The notes: generated from the letters alone by a model not told the origin. 64,000 nucleotides of DNA from Paracidovorax cattleyae (GCF_900104515.1 NZ_FNJL01000026.1:18402-82401); one strand, 5' to 3'; shown: positions 17,585-26,591, counted from the first letter of the stretch. Made by a program: numbers and translations.

Positions 17585-18151
17585 ATGCCGTCCTCCTCCC
17601 ATCTTCTCTTCCTGAACGCCTCCACCCGCGAGCCGGGCCACATCGGCAACACCGAGTGGCTGGCGCAGCAGGCCGCGGCCGCGCTGCCTGCAGACACCGC
17701 CCGAAGCTGGCTGCACCTCGCCCGCCTCGATCTGCCGCCCTTCGTGGACCTGCGCCACACCACCGGCACGTACCCCGCGCCCGAAGACGATCTGCGCACG
17801 CTGCTGGACGCCACGCTCGCGGCCACCGAAATCGTGTTCGTGTCGCCCGTGTACTGGTTCAGCATTCCCTCGACGCTCAAGACCTACCTGGACCACTGGA
17901 GCGCCTGGATGCGCGTGCCGGGCCTGGGGTTCAAGGAGCGCATGGCCGGCAAGGCGCTCAGCCTGGTCACGACCAGCGGCGACCGCGCCAAGGCCCAGCC
18001 GATGATCGATTCGGTGCAGCTGTGCGCTCAGTTCCTGGGCATGCGCTTCCGGGGCGCGCTCTGGGGCAAGGGCGGGCCACCGGGCGCGGTGCAGGCGGAT
18101 GCGGCAGCCCTGCGGGAGGCTGCGGGCTTCCTGGCCGCACCTCTCTCCTGA
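17585..18151 (+). CDS. NAD(P)H-dependent FMN reductase / flavodoxin-fold protein
   Basis: 188 residues with a flavodoxin-like fold: LLFLNASTREPGHIGNTEWLA for the phosphate of FMN, then VFVSPVYWFSIPSTLKTYLDHW, a hallmark of the NADPH-dependent FMN/quinone reductases. Probably a cytoplasmic two-electron reductase for flavin or quinones. The physiological substrate is unknown. It lies 52 bases after dadA on the same strand and may be cotranscribed; it converges with the M14 peptidase gene 4 bases further on. Confidence 0.82.
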   Translation: MPSSSHLLFLNASTREPGHIGNTEWLAQQAAAALPADTARSWLHLARLDLPPFVDLRHTTGTYPAPEDDLRTLLDATLAATEIVFVSPVYWFSIPSTLKTYLDHWSAWMRVPGLGFKERMAGKALSLVTTSGDRAKAQPMIDSVQLCAQFLGMRFRGALWGKGGPPGAVQADAAALREAAGFLAAPLS

Positions 18152-18155
18152 GGCC

Positions 18156-19430
18156 CTACCGCCCGGGAGTGCCGGCGGCCGGCGTATCGGTGGCGGCCAG
18201 GTGGGTGTCCATCCACCGCAGCAGGTCCACCCACATCTGGCGCACCTGGCTGTCTTCGGGCATGCGCAGTTCGTGCTGCAGCTCGATGGTGACGACGGGC
18301 ATGCCCTGGCGCACGCTGCCATAGTGGCCGAGCGAGCCCGGGAAGATGCCGAGCTGGTCGAGCCGCAGGCGGCCCAGCCGGCTGGGCGGCGGCAGCGGGC
18401 CATCGTAGTCGAGCACCCCGTACGGGGCGTGGATGCTCACCACCAGGTCGGGCCGGAAGCCGTCCATCTGCTCGTGCAGGAAGCGCGACTCGGGCTCGGA
18501 CAGGGGCGTGGGGCCCGGCCAGCGGCGCGGATCGCGGTGGGTGCGCTTTTCCCAGTACACCGGGGCATCGCGCTCCCAGTTCGGCGTGGGGAAGTTGCGA
18601 TTCAGGTCCACGCCCCGTGCATTCACGCGCGTCGCCGGACGGGCCAGCATGCCGTCGGGGTTGAGCGCCGGAATGAAGCGCCAGTGCACGGGCTGCCGCA
18701 GCGCCGGCTGCGGCTGGGCCGCGAAACCGATCCAGCGCATGGCCAGCGACGCAGAGGTGGGCTCGTCGCCATGGATTGCACCCAGCACCAGCACGCGCAG
18801 GGGCTCCGGCCCCGCGGCACCACCGGCCGCCGGTGCAGGAGGCACGTCCCGCCAGTAGATCGGCACCCCCTTGCGGGAATGCGCGCCGCTTTCGGACAGG
18901 CGCGTGGATTCGCAGAGCGGCCGGTCCACCGTGGGCAGGCGCGGCAGCAACAGCTTGCAGGCGGCCACCGATTCCGCCGCGCCGGGCGACGGCAAGGGTA
19001 TGGGGACCTGGGCGGGCGCCACGGCACGGTCAGCCATGGCGCCGGCTGCGGACGCTGCGCCTCCATCGCCACGCCCCGGTGCGGATGCGGCCCCTCTTCG
19101 GAGCAGGGCCGTGCCGGACGCCCGGGGCAGGGCCGGGATGGCTGCGGCGTCACCCGAGCGCTCGGCAGGCGCGCCGAGCACGACCACCGAGTGGTAGCCT
19201 GCACCGGCTTCCCCCGTGCCCAGGTGCCCCCGCCCGACGGCGACCACCGCGTCGGAGGCCGTGCCCGCGCCAGCCTGTCCGCCGGCCTGGAAGGCACGGG
19301 GATCCCACAGGGAAGCACCGAACAGCGCCAGCGCCAGCGCGGCCGCCGGAGGCATCAGCCATGGGGACGGGAAACCCGGACGGCGCGGGATGGCGGGCAC
19401 CCCGGGAGTGCCGTTCGTGCGCGCCGCCAT
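18156..19430 (-). CDS. M14-family zinc carboxypeptidase, membrane-anchored
   Basis: 424 residues. An N-terminal hydrophobic segment (WLMPPAAALALALFGASLW, about residues 20-38) acts as signal or anchor. A long Ala/Gly-rich linker follows, then the peptidase domain from about residue 185. Zinc ligands are visible as H-x-x-E in GAIHGDEPTS and the later His in VSIHAPYG; the substrate arginine (VDLNRNFPT) and the catalytic Glu (TIELQHEL) are also present. This set resembles murein-peptide amidases (MpaA-like), so a periplasmic role on peptidoglycan peptides is plausible. The start overlaps the stop of the upstream alpha/beta hydrolase gene (ATGA). Confidence 0.85.
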   Translation of the reverse strand: MAARTNGTPGVPAIPRRPGFPSPWLMPPAAALALALFGASLWDPRAFQAGGQAGAGTASDAVVAVGRGHLGTGEAGAGYHSVVVLGAPAERSGDAAAIPALPRASGTALLRRGAASAPGRGDGGAASAAGAMADRAVAPAQVPIPLPSPGAAESVAACKLLLPRLPTVDRPLCESTRLSESGAHSRKGVPIYWRDVPPAPAAGGAAGPEPLRVLVLGAIHGDEPTSASLAMRWIGFAAQPQPALRQPVHWRFIPALNPDGMLARPATRVNARGVDLNRNFPTPNWERDAPVYWEKRTHRDPRRWPGPTPLSEPESRFLHEQMDGFRPDLVVSIHAPYGVLDYDGPLPPPSRLGRLRLDQLGIFPGSLGHYGSVRQGMPVVTIELQHELRMPEDSQVRQMWVDLLRWMDTHLAATDTPAAGTPGR

Positions 19431-20218
19431 CAGTGGATGGTCCGCGGAGCGGAGGAGCCGAGGAAGTCCAGCAGCGCGCCATCGAAGCCGTCCGGGTCTT
19501 CCAGCTGCGGCCAGTGCCCCACGTTCGGCAGGCTCAGGTGCCGCGCATCGGGCAGCACGTGGGCCAGGGCCTGCAGGGCCTCGGGCGGCATGCAGCGGTC
19601 CTGGGCACCGCTCACGAGCAGAGTGGGCATCGACAGGTGGGCGAGATCCGCGGCATCGCGCGCGAACGCGGGCAGCAGCTCCAGCGCGCGGCGAAAGGCG
19701 GAACGGTGGACCTGGCCCATGGCATGGCCCGCCAGGCGCGCGCCTTCGGGCAGCGCACCGGTACCGGTCTGGCGCGGCACCAGCAGTTCGGCCACGCGCT
19801 CCATGGCCTGGTCGCCCTCCAGTGCGGCGACGCGGGGCGCCACCCAGGTGTCCAGGCCTTCGCCGTCCAGGGCGGGGCCGCCCGCGCAGAGCACCAACCG
19901 GCCCACGCGGCGGGGTGCCCGCACGGCGACCTCCACCGCCACCATGGCGCCCAGCCCGTGGCCGACGAGGGTGGTGCCCTGCGTGCACTGCAGGGCATCG
20001 AGCAGGGCGATGCAGCTCTGCGCCAGGCCCTTGAAGCTGTAGGGCTCGATGGGCGCGCTGCGGCCGTAGCCCGGCATGTCCCAGGCCACGGCACGGTAGC
20101 CGGCGCCCGCGAGGGTCTCGACCTGGGGAGCGAAAGTCAGGTGGCCGCCGTCCGCATCGTGCAGCATGAGCACGGTGGGGCCGGCGCCGAGGGTGGTGAA
20201 AGTGGGAAGCAGGACCAT
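19430..20218 (-). CDS. Alpha/beta-hydrolase fold protein lacking the nucleophile serine
   Basis: 262 residues. The alpha/beta-hydrolase fold is clear: VLMLHDADGG near the oxyanion loop, WDMPGYGRS, the acid region LLVSGAQDRCMP and the histidine region NVGHWPQLEDP. The nucleophile elbow reads GHGLG where active enzymes have G-x-S-x-G; the codon is GGG, so serine is replaced by glycine. It may therefore be catalytically dead, a ligand-binding protein, or use another mechanism. The ATG at 20218 is preferred over a TTG at 20239. It is coupled by ATGA to the M14 peptidase gene. Confidence 0.8.
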   Translation of the reverse strand: MVLLPTFTTLGAGPTVLMLHDADGGHLTFAPQVETLAGAGYRAVAWDMPGYGRSAPIEPYSFKGLAQSCIALLDALQCTQGTTLVGHGLGAMVAVEVAVRAPRRVGRLVLCAGGPALDGEGLDTWVAPRVAALEGDQAMERVAELLVPRQTGTGALPEGARLAGHAMGQVHRSAFRRALELLPAFARDAADLAHLSMPTLLVSGAQDRCMPPEALQALAHVLPDARHLSLPNVGHWPQLEDPDGFDGALLDFLGSSAPRTIH

Positions 20219-20344
20219 GGAAGGGAGGGGCAACGACAACGCGCCGGGTGAGGATTCGGCCCCTGGCGGCAGTGGGGGCGCGGGTACCGGACCATAATAG
20301 CCGACCCCTTCCTCCGCCCGGCGCGCGCCGCGCCTCCGCCTTCC

Positions 20345-20866
20345 GTGACACGACCCCTGCCCCGGCCCGCACTGGCCAGTCCGCCGAGCTTTTCCCCCCG
20401 CGAGTTCCGCGACGCGCTCGGCATGTTCGCCACCGGCGTGACCATCGTCACCGCGCAGGACGCCGCCGGCGGCCTCGTGGGCCTCACGGCCAGTTCGTTC
20501 AATTCAGTGTCGCTCGCGCCGCCGCTGGTGCTCTGGAGCCTGGGGCGCTCGGCCGGCTCGATGGGAGCGCTGGCCGCCGGTTCGCACTATGCGATCAACG
20601 TGCTGGCGGCCGACCAGAAGGCGCTGGCCGAGCGCTTCGCAAGCCGTGGCGTGGACCGCTTCGCGGGCGTCGCCTACACGCCGGGCGTGGCGGGCGCGCC
20701 GCTGATCGAGGGCGCGGTGGCCACGTTCGAATGCTTCAACCGCAGCCGCTACGACGAGGGCGACCACGTCATCTTCGTCGGAGAGGTGGAGCGCTGCGCG
20801 CACCGCCCGGGCGTCCCGCCGCTGCTCTACCACGGCGGGCGCTTCTATACCGAACACCCCCTCTGA
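20345..20866 (+). CDS. Flavin reductase family protein (FMN-binding split barrel)
   Basis: 173 residues, GTG start. It matches the flavin-reductase partners of two-component monooxygenases: FRDALGMFATGVTIVTAQD, then GLTASSFNSVSLAPPLVLWSLG and a C-terminal FVGEVERCAH. Such proteins reduce FMN or FAD with NAD(P)H and pass free reduced flavin to an oxygenase, or act on flavins directly. No monooxygenase partner is next to it. It is divergent from the alpha/beta hydrolase gene and convergent with minE. Confidence 0.87.
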   Translation: MTRPLPRPALASPPSFSPREFRDALGMFATGVTIVTAQDAAGGLVGLTASSFNSVSLAPPLVLWSLGRSAGSMGALAAGSHYAINVLAADQKALAERFASRGVDRFAGVAYTPGVAGAPLIEGAVATFECFNRSRYDEGDHVIFVGEVERCAHRPGVPPLLYHGGRFYTEHPL

Positions 20867-20882
20867 GCAGCCGCCGGACCGG

Positions 20883-21149
20883 TCAGCGCACCGTGTCGGG
20901 CAACTCGATCTTGACCTCGAGCACCTCGAGGTTGTCCTGGCGTTCCAGCTGCACCTTCAGGTCCTCGGGGCTGATCTTGACGTACTTGGAGATCACGGCG
21001 ACGAGTTCGCGCTGGAGCGCGGGCAGGTAGTCCGGTTCGGAGGCGTTGCGGCCGTTGCGCTCGTGCGCGAGGATGATCTGCAGCCGCTCCTTGGCGACGC
21101 TGGCGGTCTTCTTCTTTTCGCCGAGCAGGAATGAGAGAAAGGATGCCAT
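20883..21149 (-). CDS. minE: Cell division topological specificity factor MinE
   Basis: 88 residues. MinE binds and stimulates MinD, driving the pole-to-pole oscillation that restricts MinCD inhibition to the cell poles. The N-terminal membrane and MinD-binding segment ([21 protein letters not shown]) and the C-terminal dimer domain ([16 protein letters not shown]) are both present. It starts 3 bases after the minD stop, in the usual minC-minD-minE order on the minus strand. Confidence 0.97.
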   Translation of the reverse strand: MASFLSFLLGEKKKTASVAKERLQIILAHERNGRNASEPDYLPALQRELVAVISKYVKISPEDLKVQLERQDNLEVLEVKIELPDTVR

Positions 21150-21152
21150 GCG

Positions 21153-21968
21153 TTACCTCCCGCCGAAGATGCGCTTGAAGAAGCCGGGCTTCTGCGCGTC
21201 GATGAAACGCAGGGGCTTGTCCTCGCCCAGGAAGCGCGCCACCACGTCCTTGTAGGCCTCGGACACGTCCGTGCCCTGCAGGTGGATGGCGGGCGTGCCC
21301 TGGTTGGACGCCTGCAGCACACTCTCGGACTCCGGCACCACGCCGATGAGTTCGATGCGCAGGATGTCCTGGATGTCCTCCAGGCTCAGCATCTGCCCGT
21401 CCTGCACGCGGCCGGGGTTGTAGCGCGTGATGAGCAGGTGTTCCTTGATGGGTTCCTTGCCCTCGATCGCACGCTTGGTCTTGCTGCCCAGCATGCCCAG
21501 GATGCGGTCCGAATCGCGCACCGAGGAGACCTCGGGGTTGGTCACCAGCAGCGCTTCGTCGGCGAAGTGCATGGCCATAAGCGCGCCGCTCTCGATGCCG
21601 GCGGGCGAGTCGCAGACGATGTATTCGAAGTCCATCGCAGCGAGGTCGTTCAGCACCTTCTCGACGCCTTCCTGCGTAAGCGCATCCTTGTCGCGCGTCT
21701 GGCTGGCGGCCAGCACGAACAGGTTCTCGCACTGCTTGTCCTTGATGAGGGCCTGGTTCAGATTGGCCTCGCCATGGATCACGTTGATGAGGTCATACAC
21801 GACGCGGCGCTCGCAGCCCATGATGAGGTCGAGGTTGCGCAGGCCGACGTCGAAGTCGATCACGGCGGTCTTGTGGCCGCGCAGCGCGAGGCCCGATGCG
21901 AAGCTGGCGCTGGTGGTGGTCTTTCCCACGCCTCCCTTGCCGGAGGTCACGACGACGATTTTGGCCAT
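21153..21968 (-). CDS. minD: Septum site-determining ATPase MinD
   Basis: 271 residues, ParA/MinD-type ATPase that recruits MinC to the membrane. The deviant Walker A motif is clear (TSGKGGVGKTTTS, residues 8-20), as is DFDVGLRNLDLIMG. The C-terminus (GFFKRIFGG) is the amphipathic membrane-targeting helix. It lies 40 bases downstream of minC and 3 bases upstream of minE. Confidence 0.98.
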   Translation of the reverse strand: MAKIVVVTSGKGGVGKTTTSASFASGLALRGHKTAVIDFDVGLRNLDLIMGCERRVVYDLINVIHGEANLNQALIKDKQCENLFVLAASQTRDKDALTQEGVEKVLNDLAAMDFEYIVCDSPAGIESGALMAMHFADEALLVTNPEVSSVRDSDRILGMLGSKTKRAIEGKEPIKEHLLITRYNPGRVQDGQMLSLEDIQDILRIELIGVVPESESVLQASNQGTPAIHLQGTDVSEAYKDVVARFLGEDKPLRFIDAQKPGFFKRIFGGR

Positions 21969-22008
21969 TTCTGCAAATTCCTTGGGGCGTTGGTCTGGTG
22001 TTCTGGGG

Positions 22009-22782
22009 TCAGGCGAGCGGCTCGATGATCAGCTTCTCGCCGTCGAGCCGCACCTGCGCGGGCTTGCCGCGCACGTTGTCGGGCAGCTCGGTGTCGGTGG
22101 TGCGGTAGATGCCGGCCACCGAGACGAGCTGCGGTTCCAGGCAGGTACTGAAGATGCGGGCAGAGGTATCGCCCCGCGCACCGGCGATGGCGCGGCCGCG
22201 CAGCGGCGCATAGACGTGGATGTTGCCGTCGGCGATCACTTCGGCGCCGAAGCTCACGACGGCCATCACCACGAGGTCGGAGCCGCGCGCATAGACCTGC
22301 TGGCCCGAGCGCAGCGGTTTGTCCACCACGACGGTGCCGGGCGCGGGAGCGGGCACTTCGCGCACCACCTCGACCTCGCGCACGACTTCGCGGACGACCT
22401 CCTGCGCGGGCGATTCGGCCGCGGCGGGCGGCTGGGCAGCGCGGGCAGGCGGGGCTTCCGGCGCGGCCACGAGCCCGGCGGCGAGCGCGGCCTCCATCTG
22501 CGCGGGGCTGCCGCCGCGCACGGCCACGGGCTGGGTGCGGTGCTGGCGCAGCAGGGCCATGAGGGCGGGGAAATCGATGGGCGCAGCCTCTTCGCGCACG
22601 GCGGCGAGGTCGATCAGCACCGGATCGTTATCGAAGAAACCGGGATCCTCCCCGAGGCGCGCGGCCAGATCGGCGGCGAACGCGTCGGCGTCGGTGGTCC
22701 GCAGCGCCACGGCCACCACGGGCAGTTGGGCGCTCTTGAGGTCAAAGCTGGTGCGGGCCTGGCCCACCGTGTCAACGGCCAT
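22009..22782 (-). CDS. minC: Septum site-determining protein MinC
   Basis: 257 residues; FtsZ polymerisation inhibitor brought to the poles by MinD. The N-terminal FtsZ-interacting domain spans about residues 1-105. An Ala/Pro and Glu/Val-rich linker follows (REVVREVEVVREVPAPAPG). The C-terminal beta-helix domain includes LRSGQQVYARGSDLVV and APLRGRAIAG, the MinD-binding face. First gene of the minCDE operon. The linker is longer and more repetitive than in E. coli MinC. Confidence 0.96.
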   Translation of the reverse strand: MAVDTVGQARTSFDLKSAQLPVVAVALRTTDADAFAADLAARLGEDPGFFDNDPVLIDLAAVREEAAPIDFPALMALLRQHRTQPVAVRGGSPAQMEAALAAGLVAAPEAPPARAAQPPAAAESPAQEVVREVVREVEVVREVPAPAPGTVVVDKPLRSGQQVYARGSDLVVMAVVSFGAEVIADGNIHVYAPLRGRAIAGARGDTSARIFSTCLEPQLVSVAGIYRTTDTELPDNVRGKPAQVRLDGEKLIIEPLA

Positions 22783-22910
22783 GGAAGGAAGGAGTGCGAA
22801 CGACGCGGCTCAAAGCGGCGGAGTTTACCGTTACCGGGGCCAGCGCATGTATCGCGCGGGGATTCCGCAGGGGAAACGTACCGGCCCTCCACGCCAGTGC
22901 AGGGCGCGCC

Positions 22911-23095
22911 CCATCAAAAGGCCGCGGAGCAGGCCACGCCAGCAGACGCCGTGGAACCGGCTCCGCCGGGCCACCGGCGTCGTCCCCCTGGGGGCTGAAG
23001 GCCGCGGCTCCGGGCCTGCCTGCGCAGGCCTGGACGTGCCTGAAGGGCTGCCGACTCTGGCGGCTGCACGGAGGCGCCGAAGGCGACTCAGGGGG
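22911..23095 (-). repeat. Interspersed gene-end repeat, full copy A (185 bp)
   Basis: Nearly identical in inverse orientation to 40614-40783, apart from an extra block of about 15 bases near the end. Read on the minus strand it starts ccccctgagtcgcc, 28 bases after the pssA stop, and ends at ggcctgctccgcggcc and tttgatgg. It contains several self-complementary segments (gtcgccttcggcgcc, gccgccagagtcggcggc-like, cctgcgcagg, ccccctggggg). A second partial start (gactcagggga) lies at about 23109. It fills most of the 341-bp gap between pssA and minC; no gene is visible there. Confidence 0.85.
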
Positions 23096-23123
23096 ACAGC
23101 ATGTTCTGCGACTCAGGGGAGGA

Positions 23124-23747
23124 TCAGAACTTCGGTATGCGGATCCGGCTGATCATGAGCGAGCCGGACACCGCGAACAGCAGCACGAAGGGGTGCAGCG
23201 TGAAGCCCCCCACCAGCAGCTTGCCGAACCACAGGTTCTCGCGCACGGCGCCGAGCGATGCGGCCAGCGCCATGAGCCCCACGAGCACGATGGACGTGGG
23301 GATCGGCGTGCCCTCGAAGTACTTCACCTTGCCCGAGCCTTCGGAGAGCGTTTCCGCCGTGACGTTGTAGCGCGCCAGGCGCGAGACGCCGCAGGCCACG
23401 AAGAAGGCCAGCACGATGCGGTCGTAGAGGCCCTGCATGCCGCAGGCGTAGGCGATGATGGCCGGCGCCACGCCGAAGGAGATCACGTCGGCCAGCGAAT
23501 CCAGCTCGCGGCCCATGGCGGAAGACTTCTGCCGCCAGCGCGCGACGCGGCCGTCGAGCACGTCGAAGATCAGCGCTGCCAATACCAGCGCGGCGGCGAA
23601 GTACACGTGGCGCACGTCGCCCGTCTCCATGAACGTCATGGAGGAGAACAGTGCCCCCACGCCGCACACGGCATTGCCCAGCGTGAACCAGTCGGCCAGG
23701 TGGAACTCGCGGATCATCGAAAAACGCTTGGGGGCTTGCGGGGTCAT
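23124..23747 (-). CDS. pssA: CDP-diacylglycerol--serine O-phosphatidyltransferase
   Basis: 207-residue inner-membrane enzyme making phosphatidylserine, the precursor of phosphatidylethanolamine. The CDP-alcohol phosphotransferase motif D-G-x2-A-R-x8-G-x3-D-x3-D is intact (VLDGRVARWRQKSSAMGREL followed by DSLAD, about residues 62-86). About six hydrophobic helices follow the usual PssA type II pattern. It stands alone, followed by a repeat element and then minC. Confidence 0.93.
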   Translation of the reverse strand: MTPQAPKRFSMIREFHLADWFTLGNAVCGVGALFSSMTFMETGDVRHVYFAAALVLAALIFDVLDGRVARWRQKSSAMGRELDSLADVISFGVAPAIIAYACGMQGLYDRIVLAFFVACGVSRLARYNVTAETLSEGSGKVKYFEGTPIPTSIVLVGLMALAASLGAVRENLWFGKLLVGGFTLHPFVLLFAVSGSLMISRIRIPKF

Positions 23748-23845
23748 GGGCGGTCTTTCCTTCCTGGCGGTTCCTGCGGATGCTGCGGCGCGGGGCCGTC
23801 GGCCGATTATGGGACGGGGCCGGCGCCGGCCTCGTCAGGTATGTC

Positions 23846-24298
23846 CTACCGGCGTGCACCCGGACCCTGCTGGGGCGGCGAGCGCAAGGTCTCCAGATGG
23901 ATGCTCGTTTCCGTATTGCGGATGCCCTTGATGAGCCGGATGCGCTCCAGCGCCTGTGCCAGCTCGGCCAGGGACGCGACCTGCAGCTCGGCCAGCAGAT
24001 CCCACTGGCCGTTGGTGGCGTGCAGGGACAGCACGCTCGGCTCGCCCAGCAGGGAGGCCGTGACGCGGCGTGCGTCGTTGCCCTCGATGGAAATGCTCAT
24101 CCAGGCCTGCAGCCCGCCGGTCTCGCCCTCCGGCCGCAATCGCACCGTGTAGCCGACGATCGTTCCCGCGTCTTCCAGCTTGCGGATGCGGTTGGTGACG
24201 GTGCCGCGCGACACGCCCAGGCGCGTTGCCAGCGTCGCCACGCTGGCGCGGGCGTTGTGGCGCAGGGCAGCGATGAGTTGCTGGTCGATATTGTCCAT
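23846..24298 (-). CDS. Lrp/AsnC-family transcriptional regulator
   Basis: 150 residues. The N-terminal helix-turn-helix (MDNIDQQLIAALRHNARASV, then TRLGVSRGTVTNRIRKLE) and the C-terminal RAM ligand domain are complete. The ATG at 24298 is chosen as it gives the standard Lrp N-terminus; an in-frame upstream extension is mostly low-complexity. It is divergent from the ornithine cyclodeaminase/arginase pair (116 bp apart), so it probably senses arginine, ornithine or a related amino acid and controls that operon. Confidence 0.9.
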   Translation of the reverse strand: MDNIDQQLIAALRHNARASVATLATRLGVSRGTVTNRIRKLEDAGTIVGYTVRLRPEGETGGLQAWMSISIEGNDARRVTASLLGEPSVLSLHATNGQWDLLAELQVASLAELAQALERIRLIKGIRNTETSIHLETLRSPPQQGPGARR

Positions 24299-24414
24299 AG
24301 TGGCAACAGATGCTGCCATAACGGCAGCTTTCTGTGCAATTGCGGTCAATCCTGGCGATTTGGATTGATGCGCGCCTGTGGGAACCTCGGATATCCGCAC
24401 CGAGGAGATCTGCC

Positions 24415-25563
24415 ATGGACCGCAACCACGCCTTCCGATCCACCCTGCGCCGCGCCGGATCCACCGAATTCCTGGACGCGCCGCGTGCCGCCGAACTGGT
24501 GGGCCGCACGGGCGTCATCGCCTGCCTGCGCGCCATCGCCCAGGCCATCGAGGCCGACTTCGCGCGGTGGAACGATTTCGACAAGACCGCCCGCACGGCC
24601 GCCCATTCGCCGCGCGGCGTGATCGAGCTCATGCCCGTGGCCGACACCCGCCCCGGCGGCGGCTACGCCTTCAAGTACGTCAACGGCCACCCGGCCAACA
24701 CGCAGGACGGGCTGCCCACGGTGATGGCCTTCGGCGCCCTGGCGGACGTGGACACGGGTCTGCCGGTGTTCCTGGGGGAACTCACCCTGACGACCGCGCT
24801 GCGCACGGCCGCCACCTCTGCCGTGGCGGCCCGGCGGCTGGCCCGGCCGGACAGCCGCCGCATGGCGCTGATCGGCAACGGCTCGCAGGCCGAGTTCCAG
24901 GCACTGGCGTTCTTCGGGCTGCTGGGCGTGCGTGAACTGCGGCTATACGACACCGACCCCGCGGCCACGCGCAAGCTGGTGCGTAACCTCGGGCCCTATG
25001 CCCGCGAGGGGCTGCGCTGCGTGCCCTGCGCGAGCGCGCGCGAAGCGGTGCGCGGCGCCGACATCGTGACCACGGCGACGGCCGACAAGGCCCGCGCCGC
25101 CATCGTGCAGGCCGACATGCTGGAGCCGGGCATGCACCTGAACGCCGTGGGCGGCGACTGCCCGGGCAAGACCGAGCTGGCGCCGGAGGTGCTGCGGGCC
25201 GGTGCGGTCTTCGTGGAATACGAGCCGCAGACCCGCGTCGAGGGCGACCTGCAGCAGATGCCGGAGGATTTCCCCGTCACCGAGCTCTGGCGCGTGCTGG
25301 CAGGCACGGCGCCGGGGCGCGTGTCGCCCGGGCAGGTGACGGTGTTCGATTCGGTGGGCTTCGCGCTGGAGGATTACGCCGCCCTGCGCACCATGCGGAC
25401 CCTGGGCCAGGCGGCGGGCCTGCTGGACCGCATCGCCCTGGTGCCGGACCTGGCCGACCCGAAGGACCTGTACGCGCAACTGCGCCCCTGGCTGCCGGAA
25501 GGTACCCCCGGCGCGGACGCGTCGGCGCCGCACGCACCCACGTTCTTGCACGAGGCGGCCTGA
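24415..25563 (+). CDS. Ornithine cyclodeaminase
   Basis: 382 residues; NAD-dependent conversion of L-ornithine to L-proline and ammonia. The Rossmann motif is visible as ALIGNGSQAEFQ (about residues 160-171). Other family segments are RGVIELMPVADTRPGGGYAFKYVNGHP-like (first part) and MHLNAVGGDCPGKTEL. The length is typical of the long ornithine cyclodeaminases, and the next gene encodes arginase, which supplies ornithine. Good ribosome site (gaggag). Ketimine reductase activity cannot be excluded from sequence alone. Confidence 0.9.
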   Translation: MDRNHAFRSTLRRAGSTEFLDAPRAAELVGRTGVIACLRAIAQAIEADFARWNDFDKTARTAAHSPRGVIELMPVADTRPGGGYAFKYVNGHPANTQDGLPTVMAFGALADVDTGLPVFLGELTLTTALRTAATSAVAARRLARPDSRRMALIGNGSQAEFQALAFFGLLGVRELRLYDTDPAATRKLVRNLGPYAREGLRCVPCASAREAVRGADIVTTATADKARAAIVQADMLEPGMHLNAVGGDCPGKTELAPEVLRAGAVFVEYEPQTRVEGDLQQMPEDFPVTELWRVLAGTAPGRVSPGQVTVFDSVGFALEDYAALRTMRTLGQAAGLLDRIALVPDLADPKDLYAQLRPWLPEGTPGADASAPHAPTFLHEAA

Positions 25564-25624
25564 TCTCCGGCACCCGCGCACCGGCCCGCACCGCACAATG
25601 CCCGCACCAAGAGAGCCACCCACC

Positions 25625-26584
25625 ATGGACAACGCCCCCTTTCCACGCCCGGTCACGCTGATCGGCGTTCCTACCGATGTCGGCGCAGCCCGCCTGGGCG
25701 CGGCCATGGGCCCGGACGCACTGCGCGTCGCCCAGCTCGGCCCGGCGCTCGAGCGGCTGGGCCTGGAGGTCGAGGACCTGGGCAACCTGCACGGACCGCC
25801 GAATCCGCGCGGCGAGCGCACGGCCGAGGGCCTGCGCAACCTGGCCGAATGCGAGGCCTGGAACCGGTCCACCCACGATGCGGTGTTCGCCCAGCTGCAG
25901 ACCGGGCGCCTGCCGGTGATGCTGGGCGGCGACCACAACCTCGCCATCGGATCGATCAGCGCCGTGGCGCGCCACTGCCGCGATACCGGCAAGCGGCTGC
26001 GCGTGCTCTGGCTGGACGCGCACTCCGACAGCAATACGCCGGAAATCTCGCCCAGCGGCAATGTGCATGGCGTGCCGGTGGCCAGCCTCTGCGGGCTGGG
26101 CCCGCCCGCGCTCGCAGAGCTCGGCGGCCCCGGGCCGGCACTGCGCGGCGCGCAGATGTGCCAGATCGGGCTGCGCAGCGTCGATGCGGCCGAGAAGCGC
26201 ATGATCCATGAGCTCGGGCTGGAGGTGTATGACATGCGCGCGATCGACGAACTGGGCATGCGAGAAGTCATGCACCGTGCGCTCGCCGGGCTGGAGGACG
26301 ACGCCGACGCGCACCTGCACCTGAGCTTCGACGTGGACTTTCTCGACCCGGAGATCGCGCCCGGCACGGGCACCACGGTGCGCGGCGGGCCGAACTACCG
26401 CGAGGCGCAGCTGTGCATGGAGATGATCGCTGACACAGGGCGCCTCGCCTCGCTCGACATCGTGGAACTCAACCCCGCGCTCGACATCCGCAACCAGACC
26501 GCCGAACTCGTGGTGGATCTGGTGGAAAGCCTGTTCGGCAAGAGCACGCTGGTGCGCACGCCGGCCCCGGCCGGGCGGCGCTAG
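25625..26584 (+). CDS. rocF: Arginase
   Basis: 319 residues; manganese enzyme splitting arginine to ornithine and urea. The metal-binding motifs are present in order: GGDHN (about residue 102), DAHSDSNTP (about 130) and SFDVDFLDP (about 237). The usual DAHAD reads DAHSD here, which keeps both aspartates and the histidine. NVHGVPVA and SLDIVELNP are further family marks. With the upstream ornithine cyclodeaminase it forms a two-gene arginine-to-proline pathway under a divergent Lrp-type regulator. It converges with the acetoacetyl-CoA synthetase gene. Confidence 0.92.
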   Translation: MDNAPFPRPVTLIGVPTDVGAARLGAAMGPDALRVAQLGPALERLGLEVEDLGNLHGPPNPRGERTAEGLRNLAECEAWNRSTHDAVFAQLQTGRLPVMLGGDHNLAIGSISAVARHCRDTGKRLRVLWLDAHSDSNTPEISPSGNVHGVPVASLCGLGPPALAELGGPGPALRGAQMCQIGLRSVDAAEKRMIHELGLEVYDMRAIDELGMREVMHRALAGLEDDADAHLHLSFDVDFLDPEIAPGTGTTVRGGPNYREAQLCMEMIADTGRLASLDIVELNPALDIRNQTAELVVDLVESLFGKSTLVRTPAPAGRR

Positions 26585-26591
26585 CCGCCGT

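Noticed and set aside
18156..20372. Single 738-codon minus-strand frame covering both hydrolase and M14 genes
   Set aside because: The N-terminal half is a wrong-frame reading of the alpha/beta hydrolase; the peptidase starts at 19430 with an ATGA overlap.
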